The notes beneath the pieces are model-generated. The model was not told the origin of the DNA. It saw only the letters and a program-made list of their open reading frames with translations, and did no database searches. 64,000 nucleotides of DNA from G963667675 sp964291545 (GTDB lineage: Bacteria; Chloroflexota; Dehalococcoidia; Lucifugimonadales; UBA3495): assembly GCA_964291545.2 (NCBI GenBank), contig OZ219861.1, positions 310,001 through 374,000 on the forward strand. Reading direction: 5' to 3'. The position numbers and the translations under genes were made by a program. The first letter of the stretch is position 1. Every line of letters starts with the position of its first letter. This document shows positions 63,465 to 64,000 of this stretch, one piece after another.

Positions 63465-63594
63465 CGACTTCTCCTTGGGGACAGGGTGTGCCGGCAGCAA
63501 TCCCTGCCCGGATCAGCGTCTTGGTGACTTTGCTATGGTAGCGATACGACGGCCTGGGGTCAATCGCAGGCGAGGCCGACGGGTGAAGCAGACT

Positions 63595-64000
63595 TTATGT
63601 CTGCCCCTCGGCGACGGGCTCGGGCTCTATCCGCTTGTTGGTGGCCGGGTCAACCTCGAAGGGGCTGTAGAGCTCCAGTTCTTTGGCCATCTCGTGTATG
63701 GCCGGCAGTACTTCCTCGCCCTTCAAGCGTAGGCTGCGCATGGTGTCCTCGTGGCTCATGGCCCCGTCGCCGTCCCATAGGAAGATACTCCCGGGCCGCA
63801 GGTATTCCAGCACGTGGCGGATCTTGGGTATGACCGTCTTGGGCGTGCCCGAGATGATGCTGTAGTTTTCAATCTGCTCTTCGTAGGGACGGGCGCCCGA
63901 CCCTCCGCCCCGGGCCATGGTCTGAACCTTGGAGGTGGGGAGCCGAGCGGTGCGGGACCGCAGCCCCGGCAGGTTGACGATCGCAACATTACTGGCGCCC
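63595..64000 (-). CDS. LLM-class flavin-dependent oxidoreductase, partial (window edge)
   Basis: Only the last 130 or so residues lie in the window. Shared text with the 62199 gene includes Y-S-I-I-S-G-T-P-K-T-V-I-P-K-I-R-H-V-L-E and S-P-F-E-V-D-P-A-T-N-K. The frame is open to the window edge. Same strand, 130 bases upstream of its paralogue, perhaps one transcript. Confidence 0.88.
   Translation of the reverse strand, partial: GASNVAIVNLPGLRSRTARLPTSKVQTMARGGGSGARPYEEQIENYSIISGTPKTVIPKIRHVLEYLRPGSIFLWDGDGAMSHEDTMRSLRLKGEEVLPAIHEMAKELELYSPFEVDPATNKRIEPEPVAEGQT

Overview
The window is a GC-rich stretch of a bacterial chromosome, densely coding on both strands. No rRNA, 16S fragment or complete mobile element is present, so lineage can only be inferred from content. 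The mix fits an aerobic Chloroflexota of the SAR202/Dehalococcoidia type: luciferase-like flavin monooxygenases, a CaiB/BaiF CoA-transferase, a caa3-type oxidase, an HspR heat-shock locus, and short REP-like repeats of a kind I associate with such genomes. This is an inference of moderate to low confidence.

Layout. 1-2.4 kb: partial membrane-anchored gluzincin peptidase (minus strand), then a flavin monooxygenase. 2.6-9.1 kb: respiratory block coxB (with fused cytochrome c), coxA, coxC and a subunit-IV-like protein fused to a cupredoxin, facing ctaG and a YtkA-like protein. 9.3-15.7 kb: a TetR regulator, then a BadF/HgdC-type ATPase/DUF2229 giant gene split by a one-base frameshift and an HgdB-like partner, closed by a strong terminator. 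15.8-19.1 kb: SDR, a GatC-like small protein with an amidase, and a macro-domain protein. 19.1-26.5 kb: repeats, a DUF3179 lipoprotein, SAM hydroxide adenosyltransferase, secG, gatB, a HAD hydrolase and a DsbA-family protein. 26.5-38.3 kb: heterodimeric ABC exporter, argS, mgtE, an S51 peptidase-like protein and hisS-hisF-HAD-hisIE. 38.5-44.8 kb: CoA-transferase, gamma carbonic anhydrase, and the heat-shock locus clpC-hspR-dnaJ divergent from hsp20. 44.9-47.4 kb: tRNA-Asn with remnants of a serine-recombinase element. 47.4-51 kb: carotenoid-type FAD oxidoreductase, TauE/SafE permease, GNAT. 51-57.5 kb: two VWA lipoproteins, a DUF192 protein and an HTH/TPR regulator. 57.5-64 kb: Zn-alcohol dehydrogenase, NCS2-like permease, D-aminoacylase-like hydrolase and two tandem flavin monooxygenases.

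Most notable result: two unrelated redox-family genes, DUF3179 (19915-21561) and DsbA-like (25836-26468), are each interrupted by exactly one in-frame TGA. In both, the TGA stands where the family has the first Cys of a CxxC motif, giving U-T-L-C and U-P-W-C. In both, a 6-bp hairpin with G at the second apical-loop position begins about 14-15 nt after the TGA, as expected of a bacterial SECIS. I read both as selenoproteins, so the organism should carry a selenocysteine pathway outside this window. Standard gene calling splits both genes and would treat them as broken.

Other points worth attention: a cupredoxin fused to oxidase subunit IV; a permease with a kinase-ATPase-like tail; likely CTG starts on at least two conserved genes; and a readable promoter/operator layout between dnaJ and hsp20.
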